Below are positions 8,325 to 16,985 of a stretch of DNA of 64,000 bases, in pieces. The first letter of the stretch is position 1; the number at the start of each line of letters is the position of its first letter. The position numbers and the translations under genes are program-made. Source of the DNA: Roseibium sediminicola (lineage in GTDB: Bacteria > Pseudomonadota > Alphaproteobacteria > Rhizobiales > Stappiaceae); NCBI RefSeq assembly GCF_023156505.1, contig NZ_JALNMJ010000020.1, forward strand, positions 1 to 64,000, in the 5' to 3' direction. Under the pieces are notes generated by a model. That model saw only the letters and a program-made list of their open reading frames with translations, made no database searches and was not told where the DNA came from.

Positions 8325-8666
8325 GTTATTGATTCGGTACTTATCTAATATTTCGCTATCTGGCGAATTTGTCAAGGCACCAAGAGCTATTTTCACGACT
8401 GCTGTACCCCCAAAATTAGGCAACTTTGGACGGCAAGCACCCTAAAAATGATCAAACCGAATAGATGAAACTAGCCCTCCGACACGCGGTTGGATGCGCA
8501 TAAACCACCGCTTCTGCAAGCTCCGTCTAGATAACCCCGTCTTATGCGTCTTTGGCAGAGCGCGAACGTCTCCGGTCACATGGCGTGATTCTACCCGTGA
8601 ACAATTGATCGTTTGCAACCAACCTGATCATACCTGCCCGTCCACACGTCCTGCGTTGACAGCGAT

Positions 8667-8902
8667 CTACTCGTGCCGCTTCCACCAATCGTGAAGCGCC
8701 AGAAAAACAGGTTGAAGATCCAAGGCAAGTTCCGTCGCCGAGTATTCCACGCGTGGTGGAACTTCGGGAAAGACTTCGCGATGCACCAATCCGTCTTTCT
8801 CGAGCGCCCTGAGCTGGCCCGTCAGCATCGACTGTGTCACGCCATTTATCGCGCGCTTTAACTCACCAAAGCGCTTTGTGCCCTGTCTGACGTCAGCACC
8901 AA
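8667..8902 (-). pseudogene. HxlR-type regulator gene truncated at its 5' end by IS3
   Basis: The frame keeps the second half of an HxlR winged helix: GTKRFGELKRAINGVTQSML, LRALEKDGLVHREVF, PEVPPRVEYSATE and the terminal LALHDWWKRH. The N-terminal half, including the helix that follows the conserved CP motif, is gone exactly at the end of the IS3 element at 8903. The apparent NCPI before the junction is translated IS sequence. No matching N-terminal piece is found on the other side, so the insertion came with a deletion. Confidence 0.8.
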
Positions 8903-8968
8903 TGGGACAGTTTAGGTCGATTTGATAAGAGAGGGTTTCTGGCACATCGTAACCACCAAGGAGTGGAG

Positions 8969-9343
8969 ATGAGACAGAAACCCGGAACCCGTAAGAGCCA
9001 CGGCGAGAAGGTTGTTAAGGACATCCGCCGTGCCACACGCAAGCAGTATTCGGCCGAAGAGAAGATCCGGATTGTGCTGGACGGCCTGAAGGGCGAGGAC
9101 AGCATCGCGGAGCTGTGCCGCCGCGAAGGTATTGCCCAGAGCCTGTATTACAGCTGGTCCAAGGAGTTTCTTGAAGCTGGGAAGAAGCGCCTGGCTGGGG
9201 ATACAGCACGTGCGGCAACGTCGAACGAGGTAAAGGACCTGCGTCGGGAATCCCGCGATTTGAAAGAGGTCGTGGCCGAACAGGCCCTGGAGTTGCGGCT
9301 GCTCAAAAAAAGCATGCTCGGGGATGGGGGCGACGACGAATGA
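8969..9343 (+). CDS. IS3 transposase OrfA (IS3-1)
   Basis: This encodes about 124 residues from the ATG at 8969, with AAGGAG five bases upstream. It has the HTH_Tnp_1 pattern: RKQYSAEEKIRIVLDGL, then SIAELCRREGIAQSLYYSW. A leucine-zipper-like C-terminus follows (VVAEQALELRLLKKSML). It overlaps orfB by four bases (ATGA), which permits coupled translation. Confidence 0.9.
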   Translation: MRQKPGTRKSHGEKVVKDIRRATRKQYSAEEKIRIVLDGLKGEDSIAELCRREGIAQSLYYSWSKEFLEAGKKRLAGDTARAATSNEVKDLRRESRDLKEVVAEQALELRLLKKSMLGDGGDDE

Positions 9344-10320
9344 GGTATCCTGCATCTGAGAAGCGGGAGATCATCCGGCTGGTCGAGCGGTCGCACCTGC
9401 CGACCAAGCGCACACTGGACAAGCTGGGCATCCCCAGGACCACGTTCTACCGCTGGTATGATCGGTATCAGACCGGCGGCCCCGAAGCGCTTGAGGATCG
9501 TAGCCCCAAACCCTCACGGGTCTGGAACCGCATTCCTGAGCCCATTCGTGAGAAGATCAAGGACCTGGCCCTGCAGGAGAGCGATCTGTCGCCGCGCGAG
9601 CTGGCCGTGCAGTTCACTGACACGAAAAAGTATTTTGTGTCAGAGGCCTCGGTGTATCGCATCCTCAAGTCCTACGACCTGATCACCAGCTCGGCCTATG
9701 TGGTTTTGTCGGCCGCTGATGAGTTCCGGGACAAGACAACGCGGCCTAATCAGCTGTGGCAGACCGATTTTACTTATCTCAAGGTCATCGGCTGGGGCTG
9801 GTTATATCTTTCGACGATCCTCGATGACTTCAGCCGTCACGTCATCGCCTGGAAGCTCTGCACGACGATGAAGACGGGCGATGTGACCGACACGCTGGAT
9901 CTGGCGCTGCAGGCCTCGGGTTGTGACCAAGCGACGGTTCTGCACAAACCGCGGCTGCTATCGGACAATGGCGCCAGTTACATCTCCGGTGAACTGGCTG
10001 ACTGGCTGGAAGATCAGCAGATGGACCATGTGCGCGGCGCTCCATATCACCCGCAGACCCAGGGTAAGATCGAGCGATGGCATCAAACCTTGAAGAACCG
10101 CATCCTGCTGGAAAACTATTACCTGCCAGGAGATCTCCGACAGCAAATCGACACCTTCGTCGATCACTACCATCACCGGCGCTATCACGAGAGTCTGCAA
10201 AACCTCACCCCCGCAGACGTCTACTTAGGGCGCGGCCAAGCCATTCTGAATCAACGGGAAAGGATCAAACGAAAGACCATCGAAACACGGCGCTTGCTTC
10301 ACCGCAAATCCGCCGCATAA
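9340..10320 (+). CDS. IS3 transposase OrfB, DDE integrase core (IS3-1)
   Basis: This 326-residue protein has an N-terminal HTH (TKRTLDKLGIPRTTFYRWYDRY) and an rve integrase core. Its acids lie in WQTDFTYL, LLSDNGASY and GKIERWHQTLK, which is the D-D-35-E pattern. The frame is intact from start to stop and the element ends are present, so this copy may be active. It is not interrupted, unlike most neighbouring elements. Confidence 0.92.
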   Translation: MRYPASEKREIIRLVERSHLPTKRTLDKLGIPRTTFYRWYDRYQTGGPEALEDRSPKPSRVWNRIPEPIREKIKDLALQESDLSPRELAVQFTDTKKYFVSEASVYRILKSYDLITSSAYVVLSAADEFRDKTTRPNQLWQTDFTYLKVIGWGWLYLSTILDDFSRHVIAWKLCTTMKTGDVTDTLDLALQASGCDQATVLHKPRLLSDNGASYISGELADWLEDQQMDHVRGAPYHPQTQGKIERWHQTLKNRILLENYYLPGDLRQQIDTFVDHYHHRRYHESLQNLTPADVYLGRGQAILNQRERIKRKTIETRRLLHRKSAA

Positions 10321-10428
10321 TCAAACGAACCAGATGAGCCAGATCCTCTCTTAGATCACGCTGCCAACTGGCCCAAAACCTCTGACGACGGACACAATGG
10401 CGGTTTTCCTTTAGTGCATTCTAACATG

Positions 10429-10863
10429 TTATCCTATGTGGGCTTGTCGGCTGGCCTCGTCAATCCGATTCTCGTAGAACTGGATGATGCCGGCCGGATT
10501 GCGAGCGAACCCTTCTGAAAAGCTCTGCGGCGCTTCGGTATCGTCGTCATAAGTGACAGACCATATCATGATGCTTAAGGAGGCTGGCAGGAGCGCGATT
10601 GCTTTCGCAGTGGGGAAGTAGCACACCATGTTCTTCTTCTGGGGATGCACTTTTCGAAAGAACATCCCGGTTGCAACCAGCTTCGCTAGCCGATCGGCTA
10701 AGATATTGGTCGAGATGCCTTCTTCTGAGTTCAGAAAGTCACCGTATGAGCGCTTGCCATGAAGCAAAGCGTCCCTCAGTAACAAGAAGGTCCATTTGTC
10801 GGCCAAGATGCCAGCCGCGTAGCGAACCGGGCAGCCAGACCATGGAATTTTTTGCTTGTTCAT
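10429..10863 (-). CDS. HxlR-family winged-helix regulator
   Basis: This 144-residue protein has the complete HxlR layout: GCPVRYAAGILADKWTFLLLRDAL, then GKRSYGDFLNSEEGISTNILADRL, then LVATGMF and the wing. Such regulators often sense electrophiles or redox state and repress a divergent gene. A VOC-like/MAPEG pair starts 94 bp away on the other strand, and the gap contains symmetric elements fit to be its operators. Full length distinguishes it from the broken HxlR relic at 8667. Confidence 0.88.
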   Translation of the reverse strand: MNKQKIPWSGCPVRYAAGILADKWTFLLLRDALLHGKRSYGDFLNSEEGISTNILADRLAKLVATGMFFRKVHPQKKNMVCYFPTAKAIALLPASLSIMIWSVTYDDDTEAPQSFSEGFARNPAGIIQFYENRIDEASRQAHIG

Positions 10864-10875
10864 CAGCGACAGTTA

Positions 10876-10944
10876 GCTTGCAAACTTCCTGCTTGCAAAT
10901 CGGAAGTAATGTCGGTACTAAATCACTTGCAGATCACAAGTGAT
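10876..10944. promoter_or_regulatory. candidate operator region for the HxlR regulator
   Basis: The divergent gap holds a direct repeat of GCTTGCAAA at 10876-10884 and 10891-10899. It also holds a perfect inverted repeat ATCACTTG / CAAGTGAT at 10922-10929 and 10937-10944 with a 7-base spacer, ending 12 bases before the VOC-like start. Placement between an HxlR gene and its divergent neighbours suggests binding sites. This is an inference from symmetry and position. Confidence 0.55.
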
Positions 10945-10956
10945 GAGGGTGAAGCG

Positions 10957-11304
10957 ATGCCAAATCCATATGTTTGGTTCGATAACCTCAGTTCGCTTCG
11001 GTCCGAAGTCACTGCTTTTTGGGCACCCATGTTTGATTGGGATCGGAATGAAATCGGACCAATGGCGTTGCTGACAGACGGTGAAAATGCTCCCTTTCCA
11101 AGGGGGCATGATCGGTTTGAAGGTTTGTCGCGCTCGGTTTCCCAAACAGATGTGGACGATATTGCAGACGCGGGCCGTCGTGAAAAAGAGGTCGGTGCCA
11201 AGGTGATCGCTGAACACGCGCCAGAAACGGCAGTCGACGTCACCATCATCAAAGAGGCCGGCGCATCCGATATGGCGCTTTGGAAACGAAAGGCAGGTAT
11301 GTGA
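10957..11304 (+). CDS. VOC-like small protein, divergent
   Basis: This encodes about 115 residues from the ATG at 10957, preceded by GAGGGTGAAG. The start MPNPYVWFDNLSS, then AFWAPMFDW, GPMALLTDG and the final DMALWKRKAGM resemble a glyoxalase-fold protein. The middle is shorter and less regular than in true family members, so it may be a divergent or partly decayed VOC protein. It overlaps the MAPEG gene as TGATG, so the two are co-translated. Confidence 0.55.
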   Translation: MPNPYVWFDNLSSLRSEVTAFWAPMFDWDRNEIGPMALLTDGENAPFPRGHDRFEGLSRSVSQTDVDDIADAGRREKEVGAKVIAEHAPETAVDVTIIKEAGASDMALWKRKAGM

Positions 11305-11696
11305 TGGTGTTGTCCGTTACGCTTTATTTCATCGCAGGATTTGCCCTTGCGCAGGTCGTCATCACGAACCTAGTCGGCCTCGCCCGTATCAAGAACGAGG
11401 TCCATTTTTATGATGAAGGCGATCTCGACTTGCGTCGCAATGTGCGGGCGCATGGTAACTTCACCGAGACTGTGCCGATGTCGCTCATGGCGATGGCCGC
11501 AGCCGAGATTTCTGGCACGCCGCCGATATTGCTCGTCTTGGGAGGTGCCTTCTTGGTCGTCGGTCGGGCCATGCATTACTGGATCATTCGCACACGCGGC
11601 TGGGGAAATGCACGCGCCATATCGATGGTCCTAACGCTCGTCGCGATGGCGGGATTTGCGATAGCTACGCTTTGGAACTTGTTAACGGGCGGTTAG
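11304..11696 (+). CDS. MAPEG-family membrane protein
   Basis: This encodes about 130 residues with four predicted membrane helices, the first at residues 3-24 and the last at 108-127. Family motifs are NEVHFYDEGD and the central RRNVRAHGNFTETVPMSLM, where the Arg/His/Asn/Glu set corresponds to the glutathione-binding loop of MAPEG enzymes, followed by GRAMHYW. It sits in the inner membrane. Paired with a VOC-like protein under an HxlR regulator, it suggests electrophile handling. Confidence 0.87.
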   Translation: MVLSVTLYFIAGFALAQVVITNLVGLARIKNEVHFYDEGDLDLRRNVRAHGNFTETVPMSLMAMAAAEISGTPPILLVLGGAFLVVGRAMHYWIIRTRGWGNARAISMVLTLVAMAGFAIATLWNLLTGG

Positions 11697-11923
11697 TACA
11701 TGCGCTGTGTGTACTTTATGATGCTGCGGCTCATAAAGTCACGCACGCCTTGTTTGTTTTTTTGGAGACAAACCGCGAAAAGCCACTTTTGGGTATTGCC
11801 AAGCGAACCAAAGTAAGTTCCCACATACCGGACCCCATTAGCCTCCGGAAAGCGACGGCGCAATTGAGGTGCCCCTAGATTTGTAGACGCTTTGCCGCCT
11901 AACTGTGAGGCTAGGAGGCCGAG

Positions 11924-12199
11924 ATGGGGACAAGCAATTTCAGCGACGAGTTCAAGCGCGATGCGGTGCATCAGATCGTAGTACGCGGGTATCCGGTTCG
12001 GGAGGTTTCCCGACGGTTGGGCGTCAGCACGCATTCTCTGTACAAATGGATGAAGCTGTTCTGTGATCCCGTACCAAAGAAGCCCGGCGTGGATCATGAA
12101 GCCGAGAACCGTCGGTTGAAGCGTGAACTGGCCAGGGTGACCGAAGAGCGCGATATTCTAAAAAAGGCAACGGTGTACTTCGCGCGAGGGTCCCAATGA
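11924..12199 (+). CDS. IS3 transposase OrfA (IS3-2)
   Basis: This encodes 91 residues from an ATG preceded by AGGAGG. The HTH_Tnp_1 domain is FSDEFKRDAVHQIVVRGYPV, then REVSRRLGVSTHSLYKWMK. A coiled-coil C-terminus follows (AENRRLKRELARVTEERDIL), ending with ATVYFARGSQ, which is typical of the IS3 group. It overlaps orfB by four bases, where a programmed -1 frameshift usually occurs. Confidence 0.92.
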   Translation: MGTSNFSDEFKRDAVHQIVVRGYPVREVSRRLGVSTHSLYKWMKLFCDPVPKKPGVDHEAENRRLKRELARVTEERDILKKATVYFARGSQ

Positions 12200-12604
12200 A
12201 GTACGCCTTCATCCGGGCGCACCGCGAAGAGTTCGGCGTCCGCGCCATGTGCCGGATACTGCGGGTCCATTTCAGCGGCTTCTATGCATGGGTTAAGGAA
12301 CACTTAAGCCACCGTGCGCAGGAGGATGTACGCCAGACCGAGTTGATCCGGCAGGCGTGGACCGAGAGCGGCAAGGTCTACGGCTATCGGAAGCTGACGG
12401 ACGATCTGCGCGACCAGGGCGAGCAAATATCCGAGAACCAGGTCGCCCGGCTGTCATCGCTGGCCGGAATCGCGGCCCAAGTGGGCTACAGACGTCGGCC
12501 AGGTCGTTACGGCGGCAAGCCAGCCATCGTGGCTGAGAACAAGCAAGAACAGCAATTCAGCGCTTCTCAGCCCGACCAAGTCTGGGTGACAGATATCACC
12601 TACA
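12196..12604 (+). CDS. IS3 transposase OrfB, exon 1 (IS3-2)
   Basis: These are the first 136 codons plus one base of orfB: KYAFIRAHREEFGVRAMCRI, the YGYRKLTDDLRD block and the first catalytic region WVTDIT. The frame is broken at 12605 by the GTGCG start of the group II intron and continues at 19082, where the split codon becomes ATC. Joined exons give about 292 residues. With IS256 inside the intron, splicing is doubtful, so this is probably non-functional today. Confidence 0.88.
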
Positions 12605-12929
12605 GTGCGCCTCGTCCCGGATGGTCCTGGGTGCATATGTCTGGAATGCATTGAGAAAGGAGGAATGGAAGATTGCCTTGCCCCCTGCTGCAATGGGGCA
12701 TGAGCCCAAGCGGCGGTGACCTGCTGTCAACTGGCAGGGTGACGTAGCCCGCAGGTAAAGGGGATTGAGGCGAAGCCGTTACGCCGAGATGGTTCCCGAG
12801 GCTGAAGTATTGGAAGGTTGAGGAACACGAACCGGTGACGTCCCCGGACGTGGTGTAGCTTTGGGTGGCCATCGGGTTTCTCGGTAAGGTCGGGTTGCGA
12901 CCACCAACCTGAACCAAGGACGACACCCG

Positions 12930-13409
12930 ATGACCAAACCCATGATGGACCTGCGCGCGCTCGTGGAAAAGAGCGCCGATGCTGACCTGCTTCGTGAGAT
13001 GATCGGATTTGCGGCGGAGCGGCTGATGGAGCTCGAAGTCGGCGCCAGGACCGGAGCTGATTATGGCGAGAAGAGCACAGACCGTCAGGCGCAGCGCAAT
13101 GGATATCGTGACCGGGACTGGCAGACCCGTGCGGGCTGCGTTGAGCTGCGCATTCCCCGGCTTCGCACGGGGTCCTACTTCCCGTCTTTCCTTGAGCCGC
13201 GGCGCCCCGTCGAGAAGGCTCTGACGGCTGTGATCCAGGAGGCCTATGTCCATGGCGTCTCGACGCGATCGATGGATGATCTGGTGCAGGCAATGGGCGG
13301 GACCGGGATCTCGAAAAGCCAGGTCAGCCGTCTGTGCGAAGATATCGACGAGCGTGTCGATGCTTTCCTGACCCGGCCAATCGAGGGGGACTGGCCCTAC
13401 CTGTGGATC
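12930..13409 (+). pseudogene. IS256 transposase, N-terminal part
   Basis: These are residues 1-160 of a Mutator-type transposase: MTKPMMDLRALVEKSADADL, the QRNGYRDRDWQTRAG block, ELRIPRLRTGSYFPSF and the GISKSQVSRLCEDIDERVDAF segment. The frame runs into IS66-B after PYLWI and then reads IS66-B sequence for about 20 codons to a stop. The C-terminal half continues at 16263. Broken by insertion, hence inactive. Confidence 0.92.
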
Positions 13410-13424
13410 GTAACCGACCGATTG

Positions 13425-13721
13425 TTACCGCGGCGATTGAGCCTTGACGCGGGCAATGACGTCAGGATCTGAGACGAAGTCTTCGAGGAAGCCGTGCCAG
13501 TTTTCGGTTGAGCTTCTGGCGTCGGCCAGCATGTCTTTCAATTCGTGGATGCCGTCGTCGGTGAGCGCTGTAACGTAGTCGTCCTGACCAGTTTGAACGC
13601 TGACGATGCTGCCATAGGTCAGATTGTCATCGTTTTCGACGATGGCCTCCAGGAGCTCGAGGTCTTCTCCGAGCAACTGCGCGACACAAGCGAGCGTGGT
13701 GACATGAGTGACGGCGGCCAT
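13425..13721 (-). CDS. 98-residue cargo protein of IS66-B, unknown function
   Basis: This small acidic protein (MAAVTHVTTLACVAQLLGED, then LELLEAIVENDDNLTYGSIV and a helical C-terminus) matches no family I recognise. The start overlaps the tnpC stop as TGATG. The stop codon lies only 16 bases from the element end, inside the terminal repeat, so the gene is wholly contained in the mobile unit. A 51-bp copy of its 3' end recurs at 3196-3246. Role unknown. Confidence 0.65.
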   Translation of the reverse strand: MAAVTHVTTLACVAQLLGEDLELLEAIVENDDNLTYGSIVSVQTGQDDYVTALTDDGIHELKDMLADARSSTENWHGFLEDFVSDPDVIARVKAQSPR

Positions 13722-15358
13722 CAGGCAGCCTCTGCGCAGGAGACCGGCATGGGTTTCCAGTTCCAGGGAAGCAGATCGTCGAGACGATTGATCTTGTGAT
13801 CGTGGATGCGATCGAGAACATCGGTCAGATAGGCCTGCGGATCGAGCCCGTTCATCTTGACGGTTTCGATGACCGTCATGGCACGCGCGAGTGTCTCGGC
13901 ACCGGTGTCGGCGCCGGCGAATAACCAATTTTTCCGGCCGATACCAATCGGACGCAGGGCGCGTTCAGCGGCATTGTTGTCTATCGCCACGCGGCCATCT
14001 TCAAGGAACAGGCAGAAGGACGGCCAGCGGCTGAGGCCATAGCGGAACGCCTTGGCAAGTTCGCTCTTGCCGGGCAAGCGTGTCAGTTGCCGCTCGGCCC
14101 AGACCTTGAAGTCGTCGACCTTCGGCTTGGCTCGCGCCTGGCGCGCGGCACAGCGGATGTCGGCAGGCTGGCCCGAGATCTCACGCTCGATGTCGTAGAG
14201 GGCTCCGATCCGGTCGAGCGCTTCGCGGGCGATCTCGGATTTGGTTGCACTCCAGACATCGTGGAAATCCCGGCGCAGGTGTGCCCAACATGCAGCCTCG
14301 CGGAACCGGCAGGTTCCGTCGAGCCCGGGCTCATAGAGCTTCGCAAATCCCTTATAGCCATCGGCCTGGAGAATGCCGCTTGCGTGCCTGAGATGGTGCT
14401 GGACGTGCCCTTCCTTCCAGTCGGGGGCGAAGTAATAGACTGCTCCGGGTGGCGCGGCACCGGTCCATGGACGCTGGTCGCGAACGTACGTCCAGATCCG
14501 GCCCTTCTTCACGCCCTTGCCAAGGCCCCCACCAGACCCTTTGTCCCGCAAGGATCGATCCAGCACCCGGATCGGGGTGTCATCGGCATGCAGCAGATCA
14601 CTGCCCATGACCTCGGCCTCGATCCGGTCGATCAAAGGCTGAAGCACCCGCATGGCGCGGCCGCACCAATCCACCAGCGTGCTGTCGGGGATGTCGGCGC
14701 CCATTCGGCCGAAGATCTCGTTGAGGCGATACAGCGGCAGGTGGTCGTCGAACTTGGAGACCAGGATGTAAGCCAACAGGCCCGCGCCTGCCATTGAGCC
14801 CGGGATCGGCCGGCTCGGTGCAGGAGATTGCACCATCTTCTCGCATCGGCGGCAGGATTTCTTCAGCCGGGCGATCTGGATGACCTTCAGCTGCGCCGCG
14901 ATCATGTCGAGGATTTCGCTGACGTCCTCGCCCACGACACGCAGATCGCCGCCGCAATCGGGGCAACATGTGCCAGGATCCAATTCCCGGCGCTCGCGCG
15001 GGGTCTCATCCGACACACCCGGACGCCGCCGCGGCTTGTGCGCGCCCGCGCCCTTGTCAGCAGTTACAGGCTCGTCTTCATCCCGACCTTCGTCGACCGG
15101 CACATCAGCGCTTTCGGTAGCTGCGACCAGCAGATCTTCCAGCGCCAGTTCCAGCTGCTCGATTTCACGCTCTATCTTTTCCGAGGACTTGCCAAAGGCC
15201 TGTTTCTGGAGTTTGGCGATCCGAAGCCGCAGGGCCTGAACCAGTTGGTCATGGGCCCGAAGCGTTGCCGACATCTTCGCGTTTTCCGCCTGCAAAGCGG
15301 CGATTTTCGCCTTCAGGATGGCTGGATCATCAGGAAGATTTGCGGCATCAATTGACAT
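13721..15358 (-). CDS. tnpC: IS66 transposase TnpC (IS66-B)
   Basis: This 545-residue protein has an N-terminal coiled coil (ILKAKIAALQAENAKMSATL) and the zinc segment CCPDCGGDLRV with CRRCEK. The DDE core has acids in HADDTPIRV, LQADGYKGF and NNAAERALRP. It ends with the canonical LLPWNW block. The frame is intact although the neighbouring tnpB carries a stop. It is transcribed from tnpA and start-stop linked to the cargo gene. Confidence 0.95.
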   Translation of the reverse strand: MSIDAANLPDDPAILKAKIAALQAENAKMSATLRAHDQLVQALRLRIAKLQKQAFGKSSEKIEREIEQLELALEDLLVAATESADVPVDEGRDEDEPVTADKGAGAHKPRRRPGVSDETPRERRELDPGTCCPDCGGDLRVVGEDVSEILDMIAAQLKVIQIARLKKSCRRCEKMVQSPAPSRPIPGSMAGAGLLAYILVSKFDDHLPLYRLNEIFGRMGADIPDSTLVDWCGRAMRVLQPLIDRIEAEVMGSDLLHADDTPIRVLDRSLRDKGSGGGLGKGVKKGRIWTYVRDQRPWTGAAPPGAVYYFAPDWKEGHVQHHLRHASGILQADGYKGFAKLYEPGLDGTCRFREAACWAHLRRDFHDVWSATKSEIAREALDRIGALYDIEREISGQPADIRCAARQARAKPKVDDFKVWAERQLTRLPGKSELAKAFRYGLSRWPSFCLFLEDGRVAIDNNAAERALRPIGIGRKNWLFAGADTGAETLARAMTVIETVKMNGLDPQAYLTDVLDRIHDHKINRLDDLLPWNWKPMPVSCAEAA

Positions 15359-15421
15359 GCTGTCAATCTACCACAGCCCACTCAAAAGTTCATAAAAAAC
15401 AAGCAAAATCAGAGCGATAAT

Positions 15422-15769
15422 TCACCCCACCCGAGCCGGCGGCGAACCCCAATCCGGCCTGCGCCAATCGATGCCTTCCCATAACATCGCCAGCTACGCC
15501 GAAGTCAGACGAGCCGTGCCGTCGGCAACCGAAGGCCAGGGGAAGTGGCCCCGCTCCAAGACCTTGTAGTAAAGACAGAAGCCTTGGCCATCCCAGTACA
15601 AAAGTTTCAGCCGATCACCCCGTCGGCCACGGAATGCAAACACTGCTCCACTCGTTGGCTTCTGACGAAGCACATCTTGCGCAAGCGCCGCCAGACCCCC
15701 GATGCCCTTGCGCATATCAGTGGCGCCGCAGGCGAGATAGACCCGAACGCCAGTCCCCGGGCCGATCAT
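15422..15769 (-). pseudogene. tnpB: IS66 TnpB with an in-frame amber codon (IS66-B)
   Basis: The protein begins MIGPGTGVRVYLACGATDMR and runs normally for 91 residues to ADGTARLTSA. A TAG then stands at 15494-15496 where relatives have CAG for Gln (compare QLAMLWEGIDW in IS66-C). After the TAG the same frame continues LAMLWEGIDWRRPDW to a natural stop at 15422. This is a single-base nonsense change removing the conserved C-terminal segment. A sequencing error is the alternative. Confidence 0.85.
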
Positions 15770-16152
15770 GCCGCTTCCACCGCCCGGATCAGCTGCGTCA
15801 GCGTGGCCGCATCCAGGCGGCCGTCGAAACGCAGGCAACGCCCGTTGCTCAGGCGCAATTCAACCGGAACCGGATCCGAATTGACCGACTCCTCACGGAT
15901 AGCCGGACGAACGTCCGGAATTCCCTGCGCGGATGAAAGCTCCACCGGAAAGAACAGCGCGCCGTCGTCCGGCGACCACAGTCCTTTCTTCTTCAGCTCA
16001 CGCCGCCACGTATAGATCTGCTGTCGGTTCACATCGTGGCGCTGCGCAACCTGGGTCACCGTCGCGCCATCAACCCCGACCGACATCACGATCCCGAGCT
16101 TGTCCTCATCTCGCCACCGCCTTCGCCGCTCAAGCCCAAGAATTTCACCACG
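15766..16152 (-). CDS. tnpA: IS66 accessory protein TnpA (IS66-B)
   Basis: This encodes about 128 residues from the ATG at 16152, just before the conserved LERRRRWRDEDKLGIVMSV and the HTH ATVTQVAQRHDVNRQQIYTWR. The C-terminal segment ELRLSNGRCLRFDGRLD is the standard Orf1 tail. It overlaps tnpB by four bases. A longer reading to 16200 is possible, but its extra residues are not family-like. Confidence 0.88.
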   Translation of the reverse strand, partial: RGEILGLERRRRWRDEDKLGIVMSVGVDGATVTQVAQRHDVNRQQIYTWRRELKKKGLWSPDDGALFFPVELSSAQGIPDVRPAIREESVNSDPVPVELRLSNGRCLRFDGRLDAATLTQLIRAVEAA

Positions 16153-16262
16153 CATCGACAACCCCGCATAAGACACGTCGCAAACGACGTCGTTATGCAC
16201 GTCTCTTACAATAAAGGGCTCAATTCAGGCAGGCGGTAGCAACCGGGTGGTTACTGTGGATC

Positions 16263-16985
16263 GACGCCACTTACCTGAAGGTCCGCCAGGGAGGGCGCAT
16301 CGTGAGCGTCGCGGTCACGCTGGCGGTGGGTGTCAACACGGATGGGCGCCGCGAGGTGCTGGGCATGGCGATCGGCGCCTCTGAGGCCGAGCCCTTCTGG
16401 ACAGAGTTTCTGCGAGACCTCGTGCGCCGGGGCCTGTCCGGCGTGAAGCTGGTGATCTCGGACGCACATGAAGGCATCAAGGCCGCGACTGCCCGGGTTC
16501 TGTCCACGACCTGGCAGCGCTGCCGGGTGCATTTCCAGCGCAATGCCCTGGCCCATGCCGGCAAGAACAGCCGCCGGGTGGTCTCGGCCTTCATAGCCAC
16601 CGCCTTCGCGCAGCCCGATCATGCCGCGGCCAAGGCTCAATGGCGCCTGGTGGCCGACCAGATGCGGGGCAAGCTGCCGAAGCTCGCAAACCTGATGGAC
16701 GGAGCGGAAGAGGACGTGCTGGCCTACATGACCTTTCCTCAGCAGCACCGCGCCAAGCTGCACTCCACGAACCCGATCGAGCGCTTGAACGGTGAGATCA
16801 AGCGGCGCACCGATGTCGTCGGGATCTTTCCGAACGAGGCTTCAATCCGGCGCCTGGTCGGCGCGATCCTGATGGAGCAGACCGAGGAATGGACCGTTCA
16901 GCGCGGCCGATACATGACGCTGGAAACGCTCGCCCCGGTCGGCGATGATCTCACCGTCAGCTTGCCTGCAGCGCAGAGCGACTGA
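16263..16985 (+). pseudogene. IS256 transposase, C-terminal part
   Basis: Continuing from the 13409 breakpoint, this frame encodes DATYLKVRQGG, GVNTDGRREVLGMAIG, the LVISDAHEGIKAA catalytic region, CRVHFQRNAL and the closing LHSTNPIERLNGEIKRR, which carries the third acid. Together with 12930-13409 it makes about 400 residues, the normal Mutator/IS256 length. No frameshifts are seen, so the gene was intact when IS66-B hit it. Confidence 0.92.

Larger units (their letters stand above)
8903..10375 (+). mobile_element. IS3-family element IS3-1
   Basis: Terminal repeats are TGGGACAGTTTAGG at 8903 and, inverted, TGGGCCAGTTGGCAG at 10375. Both are followed inside by a shared AAGAGAGG block. The element holds overlapping orfA and orfB. 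No short target duplication is evident (left flank caa, right flank aaa), which fits the loss of the 5' part of the neighbouring HxlR gene by deletion. Confidence 0.85.
13410..16254 (-). mobile_element. IS66-family element IS66-B, complete, with cargo gene
   Basis: Ends are GTAACCGACCGATTGTTACC at 13410 and, inverted, GTAACCACCCGGTTGCTACC at 16254. The 8-bp duplication tgtggatc is present at 13402-13409 and 16255-16262, the size expected of IS66. It is 2845 bp long and carries tnpA, a nonsense-mutated tnpB, tnpC and a 98-codon cargo gene, all on the minus strand. It is the innermost layer of the nest. Confidence 0.95.
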
